Source of the DNA: Bombella pollinis
GTDB lineage: Bacteria > Pseudomonadota > Alphaproteobacteria > Acetobacterales > Acetobacteraceae
Assembly: GCF_026385485.1 (NCBI RefSeq)
Contig: NZ_JANIDX010000006.1
Location: 62,001 to 126,000 of the forward strand
Direction: 5' to 3'
DNA: 64,000 bases
Made by a program: the position numbers and the translations under genes. The notes beneath the pieces are model-generated. The model was not told the DNA's origin, did no database searches, and worked only from the letters and a program-made list of their open reading frames with translations. Of the stretch, positions 18,301 to 26,453 are shown piece after piece (position 1 is the stretch's first letter; every line of letters begins with the position of its first letter).

Positions 18301-19648
18301 CCGTGGTGCGGAGCAATCCATGGTGGAAGCCTTCCGTGATGGTAAGGTGACCATCCGCAACCGCAATGTGGTGCAAAACTCACAGAATGTCCCTGTAGTG
18401 ATGTCCCGTAACTGTGAGATCCTGCTTATTGATGAGACCGGGGCAGAGAAAGCCCGGTATCGTGTGCCTTACGGGGCGCGCTTGATGGTCTCGGAAGGGC
18501 AGGAGGTAAAGCGCGGTGATAAGATGGCTGAGTGGGATCCTTACACCCTCCCCATCATCACCGAGCAAGCTGGTACGGTGGAGTATCAAGACCTGATCGA
18601 CAGTATCACACTGGTTGAGCGGGTTGACGAAGTCACCGGCCTAACCTCTCGCGTGGTTGTGGACTACAAACAAGCCGCGAAGGGTGTGGACCTACGGCCT
18701 CGCTTGCAGTTGAAGGACGCTCAAGGGAATGTGGTTCGTCTTGCCAATGGTAATGAGGCTCGCTACTTCCTCTCTCCCGACAGTATTCTCTCGGTAGAGA
18801 ATGGGGCAGAGGTTCATGCGGGTGACGTGCTGGCCCGTATCCCGCGTGAAGGATCTAAAACGCGTGATATTACCGGTGGTCTACCGCGCGTGGCAGAGCT
18901 TTTTGAGGCACGCCGTCCGAAGGACCATGCGATTATTGCAGAAGGTGATGGTCGTATTGAGTTCGGCAAGGACTATAAGGCTAAGCGTTGTGTCATCGTG
19001 CATAATGATGAAACAGGCGAGCGAAAAGAATATCTGATTCCTAAGGGCAAGCATATTTCCGTTCAGGAAGGTGACTTTGTTCAAAAGGGTGACCCGCTGG
19101 TGGATGGCCCCCGTGTTCCGCATGATATTTTAAAAGTCATGGGGATGGAGGCTCTGTCTGACTATCTCGTTAATGAGATTCAGGATGTTTACCGCCTGCA
19201 AGGTGTGAAGATTAACGATAAGCATATCGAAGTAATCGTCCGCCAGATGTTGCAGAAGGTTGAGGTTCTGGAGCCGGGTGATTCCACTTACCTTATTGGT
19301 GAAACAGTGGATCGGATTGAGTTTGAGCGCGATAATAAAGCTCTTCTGGAGCAAGGGCGTGAGCCAGCAAAGGCGATGCCGATTCTTCAGGGGATTACCA
19401 AAGCATCGTTGCAAACGCAGTCCTTTATCTCGGCGGCCTCCTTCCAAGAGACGACACGCGTGCTTACAGATGCTGCTACATCAGGCAGAATCGACACGCT
19501 TGGCGGCTTGAAGGAGAATGTGATTGTCGGTCGTTTGATCCCCGCAGGGACAGGCGGTGCTATGCGGCGGTTGCGTAGTCTGGCAGCCGATCAGGCTCCG
19601 ACACAGCTCCCTAAAGGGCTGGATGAGGTGGAGGACGCCGCAGAGTAA
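15332..19648 (+). CDS. rpoC: RNA polymerase beta-prime subunit
   Basis: Catalytic beta-prime subunit, 1438 residues from the chosen start. The active-site motif NADFDGD (residues 502-508) that holds magnesium is intact, as are the first zinc site (CLCGKYKR ... CEKCG) and the second (CDSQAGICAHC). ATG 15332 gives the typical N-terminus MNDLMKILGQ and has GGGG 9 nt upstream; an in-frame ATG at 15302 adds ten residues but has its only purine run directly against the start codon. A perfect 11-bp hairpin lies 15 nt after the stop. Confidence 0.98.
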   Translation: MNDLMKILGQSGQSGTFDQIRIQLASSEQIRSWSYGEIKKPETINYRTFKPERDGLFCARIFGPTKDYECLCGKYKRMKFRGIICEKCGVEVTLAKVRRERMGHIDLASPVAHIWFLKSLPSRIATMLDLPLKDVEPVLYFEKFLVLDKGVCESDQVESYKHGKRRDQYLLDEIRCEELMDEFADDGLDVGIGAEAIKRALSSYNWGLPNAEEAELSRAAKERGEADPFDYDADVMEGDSEKTIMRKKLRKATSEAARKKLVKRLKMVEAFVESGAKPEWMILDIVPVIPPELRPLVPLDGGRFATSDLNDLYRRVINRNNRLKRLIELRAPDIIVRNEKRMLQEAVDALFDNGRRGRAITGANKRPLKSLSDMLKGKQGRFRQNLLGKRVDYSGRSVIVVGPELKLHQCGLPKKMALELFKPFIYSKLEKYGHATTIKAAKRMVEKERPEVWDILEEVIREHPVMLNRAPTLHRLGIQAFEPSLVEGKAIQLHPLVCTAFNADFDGDQMAVHVPLSLEAQLEARVLMMSTNNILSPANGKPIIVPSQDIVLGLYYLSLEVPEYRLTPDEAEIKDGKVVKAGPPAYAAVAEIEAALLAGALKLHDKIRLRLDVQDEEGKSVRQTVLTTPGRALIAQILPKNPAIPFSLINRQLTKKLVSDVIDTVYRHCGQKEAVIFCDRLMALGFRHAAKAGISFGKDDMIVPSEKATLVAKTTEEVKEFEQQYQEGLITAGERYNKVVDAWSRCTDEVQAAMLKEISKQVPGKPTNSVWMMSHSGARGSPAQMKQLAGMRGLMVKPSGEIIEQPIVANFKEGLSVLDYFTSSHGARKGLADTALKTANSGYLTRRLVDVAQDCIIIEADCGSERGLVVRAVMDSGEVVASLAERALGRTLAKDVAHPMTGEVLLERNRLLDEADVERLEEAGIEAVEIRSVLTCDSQAGICAHCYGRDLARGTPVNIGEAVGVIAAQSIGEPGTQLTMRTFHIGGAATRGAEQSMVEAFRDGKVTIRNRNVVQNSQNVPVVMSRNCEILLIDETGAEKARYRVPYGARLMVSEGQEVKRGDKMAEWDPYTLPIITEQAGTVEYQDLIDSITLVERVDEVTGLTSRVVVDYKQAAKGVDLRPRLQLKDAQGNVVRLANGNEARYFLSPDSILSVENGAEVHAGDVLARIPREGSKTRDITGGLPRVAELFEARRPKDHAIIAEGDGRIEFGKDYKAKRCVIVHNDETGERKEYLIPKGKHISVQEGDFVQKGDPLVDGPRVPHDILKVMGMEALSDYLVNEIQDVYRLQGVKINDKHIEVIVRQMLQKVEVLEPGDSTYLIGETVDRIEFERDNKALLEQGREPAKAMPILQGITKASLQTQSFISAASFQETTRVLTDAATSGRIDTLGGLKENVIVGRLIPAGTGGAMRRLRSLAADQAPTQLPKGLDEVEDAAE

Positions 19649-19663
19649 GGATTCTGGATGTTT

Positions 19664-19691
19664 AAGCCTCTCTGTTGGTACAGAGAGGCTT
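19664..19691 (+). terminator. Hairpin after rpoC without a T run
   Basis: AAGCCTCTCTG (19664-19674) pairs perfectly with CAGAGAGGCTT (19681-19691) around a six-base loop. There is no T run after it; the sequence runs directly into the TTGACA of the next promoter. It may stabilise the rpoBC transcript end or act as a pause or processing site rather than a classic terminator. Confidence 0.5.
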
Positions 19692-19718
19692 GACAGTGAG
19701 GCCAAGCCCTCTTAGGGT
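19690..19718 (+). promoter_or_regulatory. Probable str operon (rpsL) promoter
   Basis: A perfect -35 TTGACA (19690-19695), a 17-bp spacer and TAGGGT (19713-19718), which keeps the first two and last bases of the -10 consensus. It lies in the 320-bp rpoC-rpsL gap. The remaining 250 bp up to rpsL form an untranslated leader rich in short inverted repeats, with no other gene seen. Confidence 0.5.
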
Positions 19719-19968
19719 TCGCGCTTCAGACAGTTCCCGCTTGTTAAGGTGAAGGAATCGTCCCAGAGTAAAAAATAGCGTCTGGCACTACTTCCGTTTC
19801 TGTAAGAAAGGGGTTAAGTCCAGAGGCAAGTCGCTACGGGAGGAGGAGTCTCTCCTTCTCTTCGGTGCAATTGTGCGAGACAGGCGGTTCAGCCGCGTGT
19901 CGGTTAGAACGGAATGTCGTGGTGGGAATGTCTCCCGCCAGCATATGGACAAGGATTGGGAAGGGCGC

Positions 19969-20340
19969 ATGCCGACCATCAACCAGTTGATCGCAAAGGG
20001 CCGTGAGCCGGCCGCAAAGCGGAACAAGGTTCCTGCTCTGCAGGGATGTCCGCAGAAGCGTGGTGTTTGCACACGTGTTTATACTGTAACGCCGAAGAAA
20101 CCGAACTCCGCCCTGCGTAAGGTCGCCAAGGTGCGCCTGACCAACGGGTATGAGGTGGTGAGCTATATTCCTGGTGAAGGGCATAACCTTCAGGAGCATA
20201 GTGTTGTTCTTATCCGCGGTGGTCGCGTGAAGGATCTTCCCGGTGTGCGTTACCACATTCTACGTGGTGTGTTGGATACGCAGGGTATCGCAAAACGTCG
20301 TCAGCGTCGTTCGTTGTATGGCGCGAAGCGGCCGAAATAA
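19969..20340 (+). CDS. rpsL: 30S ribosomal protein S12
   Basis: Decoding-centre protein, 123 residues. Lysines 43 and 88, where streptomycin-resistance changes usually arise, are the wild-type residues (TPKKPNSALRK and GGRVKDLPGVRYH). The start is ATG 19969 behind GGGAAGGG; an ATG 24 nt upstream would add MDKDWEGR, which is not part of the family. rpsG follows after 12 nt. Confidence 0.99.
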   Translation: MPTINQLIAKGREPAAKRNKVPALQGCPQKRGVCTRVYTVTPKKPNSALRKVAKVRLTNGYEVVSYIPGEGHNLQEHSVVLIRGGRVKDLPGVRYHILRGVLDTQGIAKRRQRRSLYGAKRPK

Positions 20341-20352
20341 GGGGTATTTGGA

Positions 20353-20829
20353 ATGAGTCGCCGTCATCGCGCTGTTAAGCGTGAGATCCTTCCCGATCCA
20401 AAATTCGGAGATGCCGTCATTACGCGCTTTATGAATGCGCTTATGTATGATGGTAAGAAATCTACTGCCGAGCGCATCGTTTATGGAGCACTTGAAGTGC
20501 TGCGTAAGCGTGGTGGGTCCAGCGCGGACCCGGTGGCTATGTTCCACTCGGCATTGGATAATGTAAAACCGGCCGTTGAGGTCCGCTCCCGTCGTGTCGG
20601 CGGTGCGACCTATCAGGTTCCGGTAGAGGTTCGTGCAGAACGCCGTCAAGCTCTGGCTATTCGCTGGTTGATTGATGCGTCCCGCAAGCGTGGTGAGAAC
20701 ACCATGCAGGACCGTCTTTCCAATGAGTTGATGGACGCGGTGAATAACCGCGGCGCAGCCGTCAAGAAACGGGAAGACACGCACCGCATGGCTGAAGCCA
20801 ATAAGGCATTCAGTCATTATCGCTGGTAA
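20353..20829 (+). CDS. rpsG: 30S ribosomal protein S7
   Basis: Primary 16S rRNA-binding protein that organises the 30S head, 158 residues, normal length. It begins MSRRHRAVKREILPDP and ends AEANKAFSHYRW as in other alphaproteobacteria. Its stop codon lies inside a perfect 8-bp palindromic hairpin (20822-20839). In most proteobacteria fusA (EF-G) follows, but here tuf comes next after 105 bp. Confidence 0.99.
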   Translation: MSRRHRAVKREILPDPKFGDAVITRFMNALMYDGKKSTAERIVYGALEVLRKRGGSSADPVAMFHSALDNVKPAVEVRSRRVGGATYQVPVEVRAERRQALAIRWLIDASRKRGENTMQDRLSNELMDAVNNRGAAVKKREDTHRMAEANKAFSHYRW

Positions 20830-20934
20830 TTTTACCAGCTAAGGCTTCCGGTCACTATCTGCTTGCAGGGTGGCCAGCATGAAGTTTCAGTCATACCTTT
20901 GGCCCTTGCCGGGTCAAGGTTTTGGAGAGAGACG

Positions 20935-22125
20935 ATGGCAAAGGCTAAATTTGAGCGTACTAAGCCGCATGTTAACATCGGCACGATTGGTCACGTTGAC
21001 CATGGTAAAACCACGCTGACGGCTGCAATCACAAAGACACTGGCTGAGACCGGTGGTGCAACCTTCAGTGCTTATGATCAGATCGATAAGGCTCCTGAAG
21101 AGCGCGCTCGTGGTATTACGATTTCCACAGCGCACGTTGAGTATGAGACGGATAACCGTCACTACGCTCACGTGGACTGCCCCGGTCACGCTGACTATGT
21201 GAAGAACATGATCACTGGTGCGGCGCAGATGGATGGTGCCATTCTGGTTGTGTCCGCTGCTGACGGCCCAATGCCGCAGACACGTGAGCACATCCTTTTG
21301 GCTCGTCAGGTCGGTGTGCCGGCTCTGGTTGTCTTCTTGAACAAAGTTGACCAGGTTGACGATCCAGAGCTTCTGGAGCTGGTGGAGATGGAAGTTCGTG
21401 AGCTTCTGTCCTCCTACGACTTCCCTGGCGATGATATCCCCATCGTGAAGGGTTCCGCTTTGGCAACTCTGGAAGATGGTGATCCAGCCCAGGGTAAGGA
21501 AGCTATCCGTGAGCTGATGAAAGCTGTTGATGCTTACATCCCGCAGCCTGAGCGTCCGGTTGATCGTCCTTTCTTGATGCCGATTGAGGACGTGTTCTCC
21601 ATCTCTGGTCGTGGTACCGTTGTGACGGGCCGTGTCGAGCGTGGTGAAGTCAATGTTGGTGACGAGGTCGAGATCGTTGGTCTTCGTCCGACCACAAAAA
21701 CAACAGTTACGGGCGTTGAGATGTTCCGTAAGCTGCTGGATCGTGGTGAGGCTGGTGATAACATTGGTGCGCTGCTCCGTGGTACGAAGCGTGAAGATGT
21801 TGAGCGCGGTCAGGTTCTGGCTAAGCCGGGTACAATTACCCCGCACAGCAAGTTCAAGGCTGAGGCTTACATCCTGACGAAGGAAGAAGGTGGCCGTCAT
21901 ACGCCGTTCTTCACTAACTATCGTCCGCAGTTCTATTTCCGTACGACGGACGTGACAGGTGTTGTTACATTGCCGGAAGGCACCGAGATGGTGATGCCGG
22001 GTGATAATGCTACCATGGATGTCGAGCTGATTGCTCCGATTGCTATGGATGAAGGCCTCCGCTTCGCTATTCGCGAAGGTGGCCGTACAGTGGGTGCCGG
22101 CGTGGTGGCTTCCATCAGCGCCTAA
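20935..22125 (+). CDS. tuf: Elongation factor Tu
   Basis: GTPase that delivers aminoacyl-tRNA to the ribosome, 396 residues. It has the G1 motif GHVDHGKT (residues 19-26), DCPGHADY and NKVD, followed by two beta-barrel domains. The start ATG 20935 has GGAGAGA upstream; an in-frame ATG at 20863 adds 24 unrelated residues. It is followed by a strong terminator. The 422-codon antisense frame over this gene is a codon-usage shadow. Confidence 0.99.
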   Translation: MAKAKFERTKPHVNIGTIGHVDHGKTTLTAAITKTLAETGGATFSAYDQIDKAPEERARGITISTAHVEYETDNRHYAHVDCPGHADYVKNMITGAAQMDGAILVVSAADGPMPQTREHILLARQVGVPALVVFLNKVDQVDDPELLELVEMEVRELLSSYDFPGDDIPIVKGSALATLEDGDPAQGKEAIRELMKAVDAYIPQPERPVDRPFLMPIEDVFSISGRGTVVTGRVERGEVNVGDEVEIVGLRPTTKTTVTGVEMFRKLLDRGEAGDNIGALLRGTKREDVERGQVLAKPGTITPHSKFKAEAYILTKEEGGRHTPFFTNYRPQFYFRTTDVTGVVTLPEGTEMVMPGDNATMDVELIAPIAMDEGLRFAIREGGRTVGAGVVASISA

Positions 22126-22144
22126 GGTCCGACTGGTTTTGAAT

Positions 22145-22182
22145 ATGGAACCCCGGTCGAATTTTTTCGGCCGGGGTTCCAT
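22145..22182 (+). terminator. Strong hairpin terminator after tuf
   Basis: A stem of about 17 bp (22145-22161 with 22166-22182, one G-T pair) is closed by a TTTT loop. It is followed by TTCTAAAT rather than a long T run, so efficiency is uncertain, but it is the longest stem in the ribosomal region. It divides the str genes from the S10 operon. Confidence 0.75.
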
Positions 22183-22237
22183 TTCTAAATAAAATGCAGT
22201 AGGACAGCATCCGGTTTAGTAAGGATGAAGTGAAATC

Positions 22238-22546
22238 ATGGACGACCAGAACATCCGCATTCGCCTTAAAGCGTATGATCATCGCGTGTTGGATAACAGC
22301 ACAAAGGAGATTGTGAATACGGCGAAGCGTACGGGTGCGCGGGTACGGGGGCCAATCCCTCTGCCGACGCATATTGCCCGGTTTACTGTGAATCGTTCAC
22401 CGCATGTGGATAAGAAAAGTCGCGAACAGTTCGAAATGAGAACACATCGCCGCTTGCTCGACATTGTCGAGCCGACTCCGCAGACCGTGGACGCCCTCAT
22501 GAAGCTCGACCTCGCCGCTGGCGTTGATGTCGAGATTAAACTCTAA
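22238..22546 (+). CDS. rpsJ: 30S ribosomal protein S10
   Basis: Head protein of the small subunit, also the NusE partner of NusB in antitermination. It has 102 residues and carries the family segment GPIPLPTHIARFTVNRSPHVDKKSREQFE. First gene of the S10 operon. Only 55 bp separate it from the tuf terminator, and no clear promoter is visible there, so either readthrough or an unrecognised promoter must serve it. Confidence 0.99.
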   Translation: MDDQNIRIRLKAYDHRVLDNSTKEIVNTAKRTGARVRGPIPLPTHIARFTVNRSPHVDKKSREQFEMRTHRRLLDIVEPTPQTVDALMKLDLAAGVDVEIKL

Positions 22547-22556
22547 GGTCCAGACG

Positions 22557-23240
22557 ATGCGTACCGGATTGATTGCAAAAAAGCTGGGGATGACCCGGCT
22601 CTTTAAAGAAGACGGCACACATGTGCCGGTGACGGTGCTGCACCTTGATAATGTCGAGGTTGTGGATGCCCGCACAAAAGAGCGTGATGGCTATACGGCT
22701 GTTCAGCTTGGTATGGGTGCGGCAAAAACAAAGCACGTTACAAAAGCGAACCGTGGGCACTTTGCCCGTGTGAAGGTTGAACCCAAGAAAAAGCTGGTCG
22801 AGTTCCGCGTGGCAGAAGATGCCGTTCTGGAATCAGGGACGAAGCTTTCTGCTGCTCATTTTGTTGTGGGTCAGAAGGTGGATGTTACTGGCCGCAGTAA
22901 AGGTAAAGGTTTTGCTGGTGTTATGAAACGCCATAACTTTGCCGGGTTGGAAGCCACACATGGTGTGTCTATTAGTCACCGCTCTCACGGCTCTACAGGC
23001 CAACGCCAGGATCCTGGTAAGGTCTTTAAGGGCAAGAAGATGGCTGGTCACCTTGGTGATAAGCGGGTGACAACACAAAACCTCGAAATTGCTGCTGTGG
23101 ATGAGGAGCGTAACCTGATTATGGTGCGCGGTGCTATCCCAGGTGCCAAGAACAGTGTTGTTCTGGTTCGCGATGCAATCAAGAAGGCCCGCAATGCGGA
23201 CGCGCCCTATCCGGCTGCGACCGTAGGGGCCGCCGGGTGA
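22557..23240 (+). CDS. rplC: 50S ribosomal protein L3
   Basis: Early-assembly protein near the peptidyl-transferase centre, 227 residues. ATG 22557 gives the typical start MRTGLIAKKLGMTRLF; an in-frame codon at 22524 lies inside rpsJ. The conserved loop with GSTGQRQDPGKVFKGKKMAGHLG is intact, including the glutamine that PrmB methylates in other bacteria. Its stop overlaps the proposed rplD start. Confidence 0.98.
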   Translation: MRTGLIAKKLGMTRLFKEDGTHVPVTVLHLDNVEVVDARTKERDGYTAVQLGMGAAKTKHVTKANRGHFARVKVEPKKKLVEFRVAEDAVLESGTKLSAAHFVVGQKVDVTGRSKGKGFAGVMKRHNFAGLEATHGVSISHRSHGSTGQRQDPGKVFKGKKMAGHLGDKRVTTQNLEIAAVDEERNLIMVRGAIPGAKNSVVLVRDAIKKARNADAPYPAATVGAAG

Positions 23241-23860
23241 GGGATATGGAATACGATATCAAAACCCTCGATAACGGGAGTGCAGGCAAAGTCGCACTGC
23301 CGGAAGAGATTTTCGGGATTGTCCCCCGCAAGGACATTATGGCCCGTGTTGTGAACTGGCAGCTCGCTAAGCGTCGTGCTGGGACGCATGCAACGCGCGG
23401 CATGGGTGCTGTTTCTGGTACGACAAAAAAGCCGTACCGCCAAAAGGGAACAGGCTCTGCTCGTCAAGGCTCTTTGAGAGCGCCGCAGTTCCGTACTGGT
23501 GGTGTGGTTCATGGGCCGGTTGTGCGCGATCATGGCTTTGATTTGCCTAAGAAAGTGCGCCGTCTTGGTTTGCGGTCTGCTGTTTCTCAGAAAGCGTCTG
23601 AAGGTAAGTTGATCATCCTTAAAGACCTCTCTGGTGTTGAGAAGACACGCGATGCAGCGGTTCGTCTAAAGGCTCTCGGTTGCTCTTCTGCTTTGATTGT
23701 TGATCAAGTAGCCGACCAGCCTTTCGCGCGCGCAATTTCCAACCTGCCGAAGATTGATCTTCTGCCTACGGTTGGGGCGAATGTTTATGATATTCTCAAG
23801 CATGATGTGTTGGTAATTACCCACGCTGCTCTTGAGGGTCTCAAGGAGCGTCTGGCATGA
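23237..23860 (+). CDS. rplD: 50S ribosomal protein L4
   Basis: Exit-tunnel protein, 207 residues, with the tunnel loop around GTTKKPYRQKGTGSARQGS. In E. coli it represses the S10 operon by attenuation. GTG 23237 overlaps the rplC stop as GTGA and has AGGGG 7 nt upstream. ATG 23246 would give the more usual MEYDIKTLD start but has its purine run only 2 nt away. It overlaps rplW by 4 nt. Confidence 0.97.
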   Translation: MRDMEYDIKTLDNGSAGKVALPEEIFGIVPRKDIMARVVNWQLAKRRAGTHATRGMGAVSGTTKKPYRQKGTGSARQGSLRAPQFRTGGVVHGPVVRDHGFDLPKKVRRLGLRSAVSQKASEGKLIILKDLSGVEKTRDAAVRLKALGCSSALIVDQVADQPFARAISNLPKIDLLPTVGANVYDILKHDVLVITHAALEGLKERLA

Positions 23861-24198
23861 CAACAAAAACTGTTTTGAATGCCCGTAAGGCCGCAGCAAA
23901 TCTGTCTCAAGAGGCTCTGTTTGATGTTCTGCGTGCGCCGGTGATTACGGAGAAGGCAACATTGCTCTCCGAAAAGAATCAGGTTGTTTTCAAAGTTGCT
24001 TTGGAAGCTACTAAGCCGCAGATTAAGGTCGCTGTTGAGACACTCTTTAAGGTGAAGGTTGCTGGTGTCAGCACTTTGGTCCAAAAGGGTAAAGTGAAGC
24101 GAGTTAAGGGTCGTCCAGGTCGCCGTTCTGATGTCAAGAAGGCGTATGTTCAGCTTGCTGAGGGTCAATCGATCGACCTTACAGCGAAGCTTGGTTGA
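23857..24198 (+). CDS. rplW: 50S ribosomal protein L23
   Basis: Sits at the tunnel exit and docks trigger factor and SRP. It has 113 residues, with an N-terminal extension of about 25 residues before the core that begins VLRAPVITEKATLLSEKN. It starts within the ATGA overlap with rplD, so the two are translationally coupled. Confidence 0.98.
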   Translation: MTTKTVLNARKAAANLSQEALFDVLRAPVITEKATLLSEKNQVVFKVALEATKPQIKVAVETLFKVKVAGVSTLVQKGKVKRVKGRPGRRSDVKKAYVQLAEGQSIDLTAKLG

Positions 24199-24216
24199 CG
24201 CGCGGGGTAAAAAACT

Positions 24217-25047
24217 ATGGCATTGAAGCACTTTAATCCCACGACACCAAGCACTCGTGGTACCGTGCTGATTGACCGGAGCGAGCTTTGGAAAGGCAAG
24301 CCCGTCAAGCAGTTGACGGAAGGTAAAAACAAGACTGGTGGTCGCAATAATTACGGGCGTACGACTGTGCGCTTCCGTGGTGGTGGGCATAAGCAGTCTT
24401 ATCGTTATGTTGATTTCAAGCGGCGTAAGTTTGATGTTGCTGCGACGGTTGAGCGTCTGGAATATGACCCTAACCGCACAGCCTTCATCGCACTCATCCG
24501 TTATGAAGATGGTGAGCTGGCCTATATTCTGGCTCCTCAGCGTGTGAAGGCTGGTGATCGTGTGATTGCAGCTCATCATGCTGATGTGCGCCCAGGGAAT
24601 GCTATGCCGCTGGCATCTATGCCGGTGGGGACCATCATTCATAATATCGAGCTAAAGCCGGGTGCTGGTGGTAAGCTTGCCCGCTCTGCTGGGAATTATG
24701 CTCAGCTGGTTGGTAAGGATGCTGGTTACGCGCAGATTAAGCTGCAATCTGGTGAGCTGCGTATTGTGCGCGGTGAGTGCATGGCAACGGTTGGTGCTGT
24801 GTCTAATCCGGACAACATGAACCAGCATTTCGGTAAGGCTGGTCGCCGTCGTTGGATGGGTCGCCGTCCGCATAACCGCGGTGTGGTTATGAACCCTGTT
24901 GACCATCCACATGGTGGTGGTGAGGGGCGTACGTCCGGTGGTCGTCATCCTGTGACACCTTGGGGTGTACCGACAAAGGGTTACAAGACGCGTACCAACA
25001 AGAAGACGGACAGCCTGATTATCCGTCGTCGTAAAACTGGTAAGTAA
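24217..25047 (+). CDS. rplB: 50S ribosomal protein L2
   Basis: One of the most conserved large-subunit proteins, needed for subunit joining and peptidyl-transferase activity. It has 276 residues, with the C-terminal signature GVVMNPVDHPHGGGEGRTSGG containing the conserved histidine. It is preceded by a short gap after rplW and followed 16 nt later by rpsS. Confidence 0.99.
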   Translation: MALKHFNPTTPSTRGTVLIDRSELWKGKPVKQLTEGKNKTGGRNNYGRTTVRFRGGGHKQSYRYVDFKRRKFDVAATVERLEYDPNRTAFIALIRYEDGELAYILAPQRVKAGDRVIAAHHADVRPGNAMPLASMPVGTIIHNIELKPGAGGKLARSAGNYAQLVGKDAGYAQIKLQSGELRIVRGECMATVGAVSNPDNMNQHFGKAGRRRWMGRRPHNRGVVMNPVDHPHGGGEGRTSGGRHPVTPWGVPTKGYKTRTNKKTDSLIIRRRKTGK

Positions 25048-25063
25048 GAGAGGGGCATAGAAG

Positions 25064-25342
25064 ATGGCACGTTCCGTCTGGAAAGGCCCGTTCGTCGACG
25101 GGTATCTGTTTGGTAAGGCTGAAAAGGCTCGTGCATCGGGCCGGAACGAGGTGATTAAGATTTGGTCACGTCGTTCTACCATCCTGCCGCAGTTTGTCGG
25201 GCTGACGTTCGGCGTCTATAATGGTCAGAAGTTCCTGCCTGTGCAGGTTACGGAGCATATGGTTGGTCATAAGTTTGGGGAGTTTTCTCCGACCCGTACT
25301 TATACCGGTCATGGTTCCGATAAGAAATCGAAGCGAGGCTGA
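25064..25342 (+). CDS. rpsS: 30S ribosomal protein S19
   Basis: Head protein that pairs with S13 near the A-site tRNA, 92 residues. It begins MARSVWKGPFVDGYL and contains the conserved IWSRRSTILPQFVGLTFGVY and GEFSPTRTYTGHG. AGAGGGG lies upstream of the start; rplV follows after 2 nt. Confidence 0.99.
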   Translation: MARSVWKGPFVDGYLFGKAEKARASGRNEVIKIWSRRSTILPQFVGLTFGVYNGQKFLPVQVTEHMVGHKFGEFSPTRTYTGHGSDKKSKRG

Positions 25343-25344
25343 GC

Positions 25345-25770
25345 ATGAGTAAGCCTAAGCATATCCGTACCTTGGCTGATACAGAGGCGCAGGCAGTTGC
25401 CCGCAATATTCGTGTTAGCCCGCGTAAGTTGAACTTGGTTGCTGCGACGATTCGTAATCAGCCAGCTGATAAGGCTATTGCTGCGTTGACATTCTCACGC
25501 CGCCGCATTGCCCAGCAGGTGAAGAAGGCTCTTGAGAGTGCCGTCGCTAACGCAGAAAATAATCATCAGCTTGATGTCGATAAGCTGGTGGTGAAAACTG
25601 CCGAGGTTGGCAAGTCGATTGTGATGAAACGCTTCCATGCTCGTGGCCGTGGTCGGTCTGCACGTGTTGAGAAGTTTTTCAGCCACCTGAAGATTGTTGT
25701 TGCTGAGCGCGCAGAGGCTGTTGAAGCCCCCAAAGCTAGCAAGAACTCCAAAGAGCAGAAGGCAGCCTGA
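25345..25770 (+). CDS. rplV: 50S ribosomal protein L22
   Basis: Lines the nascent-peptide tunnel, and its beta-hairpin helps form the macrolide site. It has 141 residues; the core (RNIRVSPRKLNLVA to KIVVAE) has an unusual N-terminal extension of about 18 residues and a lysine/alanine-rich tail of about 20. The tunnel hairpin KRFHARGRGRSAR shows no obvious deletion. It is followed 3 nt later by rpsC. Confidence 0.98.
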   Translation: MSKPKHIRTLADTEAQAVARNIRVSPRKLNLVAATIRNQPADKAIAALTFSRRRIAQQVKKALESAVANAENNHQLDVDKLVVKTAEVGKSIVMKRFHARGRGRSARVEKFFSHLKIVVAERAEAVEAPKASKNSKEQKAA

Positions 25771-25773
25771 TCT

Positions 25774-26451
25774 ATGGGACATAAGGTTAATCCGATCGGG
25801 CTGCGGCTCGGTGTCAATCGTACATGGGATAGCCGCTGGTATGCAGGTGGGGATTATGCCCGCCTCCTCCATGAGGACTTGAAGCTACGCGCTTTCTTGC
25901 GTAAGAAGCTTTCTGGTGCTGGCGTTGCCCGTGTTGTTATTGAGCGTCCAGCGAAAAAACCGCGTGTGACGATTTATGCTGCGCGTCCTGGTGTGATTAT
26001 CGGTAAGAAGGGGCAGGACATTGATGCCCTGCGTAAGACCCTTAGCCGCATGACCAAGGCCGATGTTGCTCTGAATATCGTTGAGATTCGCAAGCCAGAA
26101 ATTGATGCCACTCTGGTAGCGGATAGCATTGCGCAACAGCTGGAGCGTCGTGTAGCGTTCCGTCGTGCGATGAAGCGGTCCATCCAGTCTGCTATGCGTC
26201 TGGGGGCTCAGGGTATTCGCATCACATGTAGTGGGCGTCTTGGCGGTGCTGAGATTGCTCGTGATGAGCAGTATCGTGAGGGTCGCGTTCCGTTGCATAC
26301 ATTGCGTGCGGACATCGATTATGGAACTTCTACAGCGCATACCACTTACGGTTCTTGTGGGGTGAAGGTCTGGATCTTTAAAGGTGAGATTCTGGCTCAT
26401 GACCCAATGGCTCAGGACCGTCGTGCTGCGGAGCAGGCTCCCCAGCGTTAA
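25774..26451 (+). CDS. rpsC: 30S ribosomal protein S3
   Basis: Forms part of the mRNA entry channel and its helicase activity, 225 residues. It has an N-terminal KH domain with GVIIGKKGQDID and a C-terminal domain with GRLGGAEIARDEQYREGRVPLHTLRA (shown here only in part as a landmark). It is followed by a terminator-like hairpin before rplP. Confidence 0.99.
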   Translation: MGHKVNPIGLRLGVNRTWDSRWYAGGDYARLLHEDLKLRAFLRKKLSGAGVARVVIERPAKKPRVTIYAARPGVIIGKKGQDIDALRKTLSRMTKADVALNIVEIRKPEIDATLVADSIAQQLERRVAFRRAMKRSIQSAMRLGAQGIRITCSGRLGGAEIARDEQYREGRVPLHTLRADIDYGTSTAHTTYGSCGVKVWIFKGEILAHDPMAQDRRAAEQAPQR

Positions 26452-26453
26452 GG

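Noticed and set aside
20914..22182. A 422-codon open frame antisense to tuf
   Set aside because: It mirrors the strongly biased codons of tuf, has no family resemblance, and covers the whole of a certain gene.
23785..24642. A 285-codon antisense frame over rplD-rplW-rplB
   Set aside because: Spans three certain genes and shows no domain or start signal.
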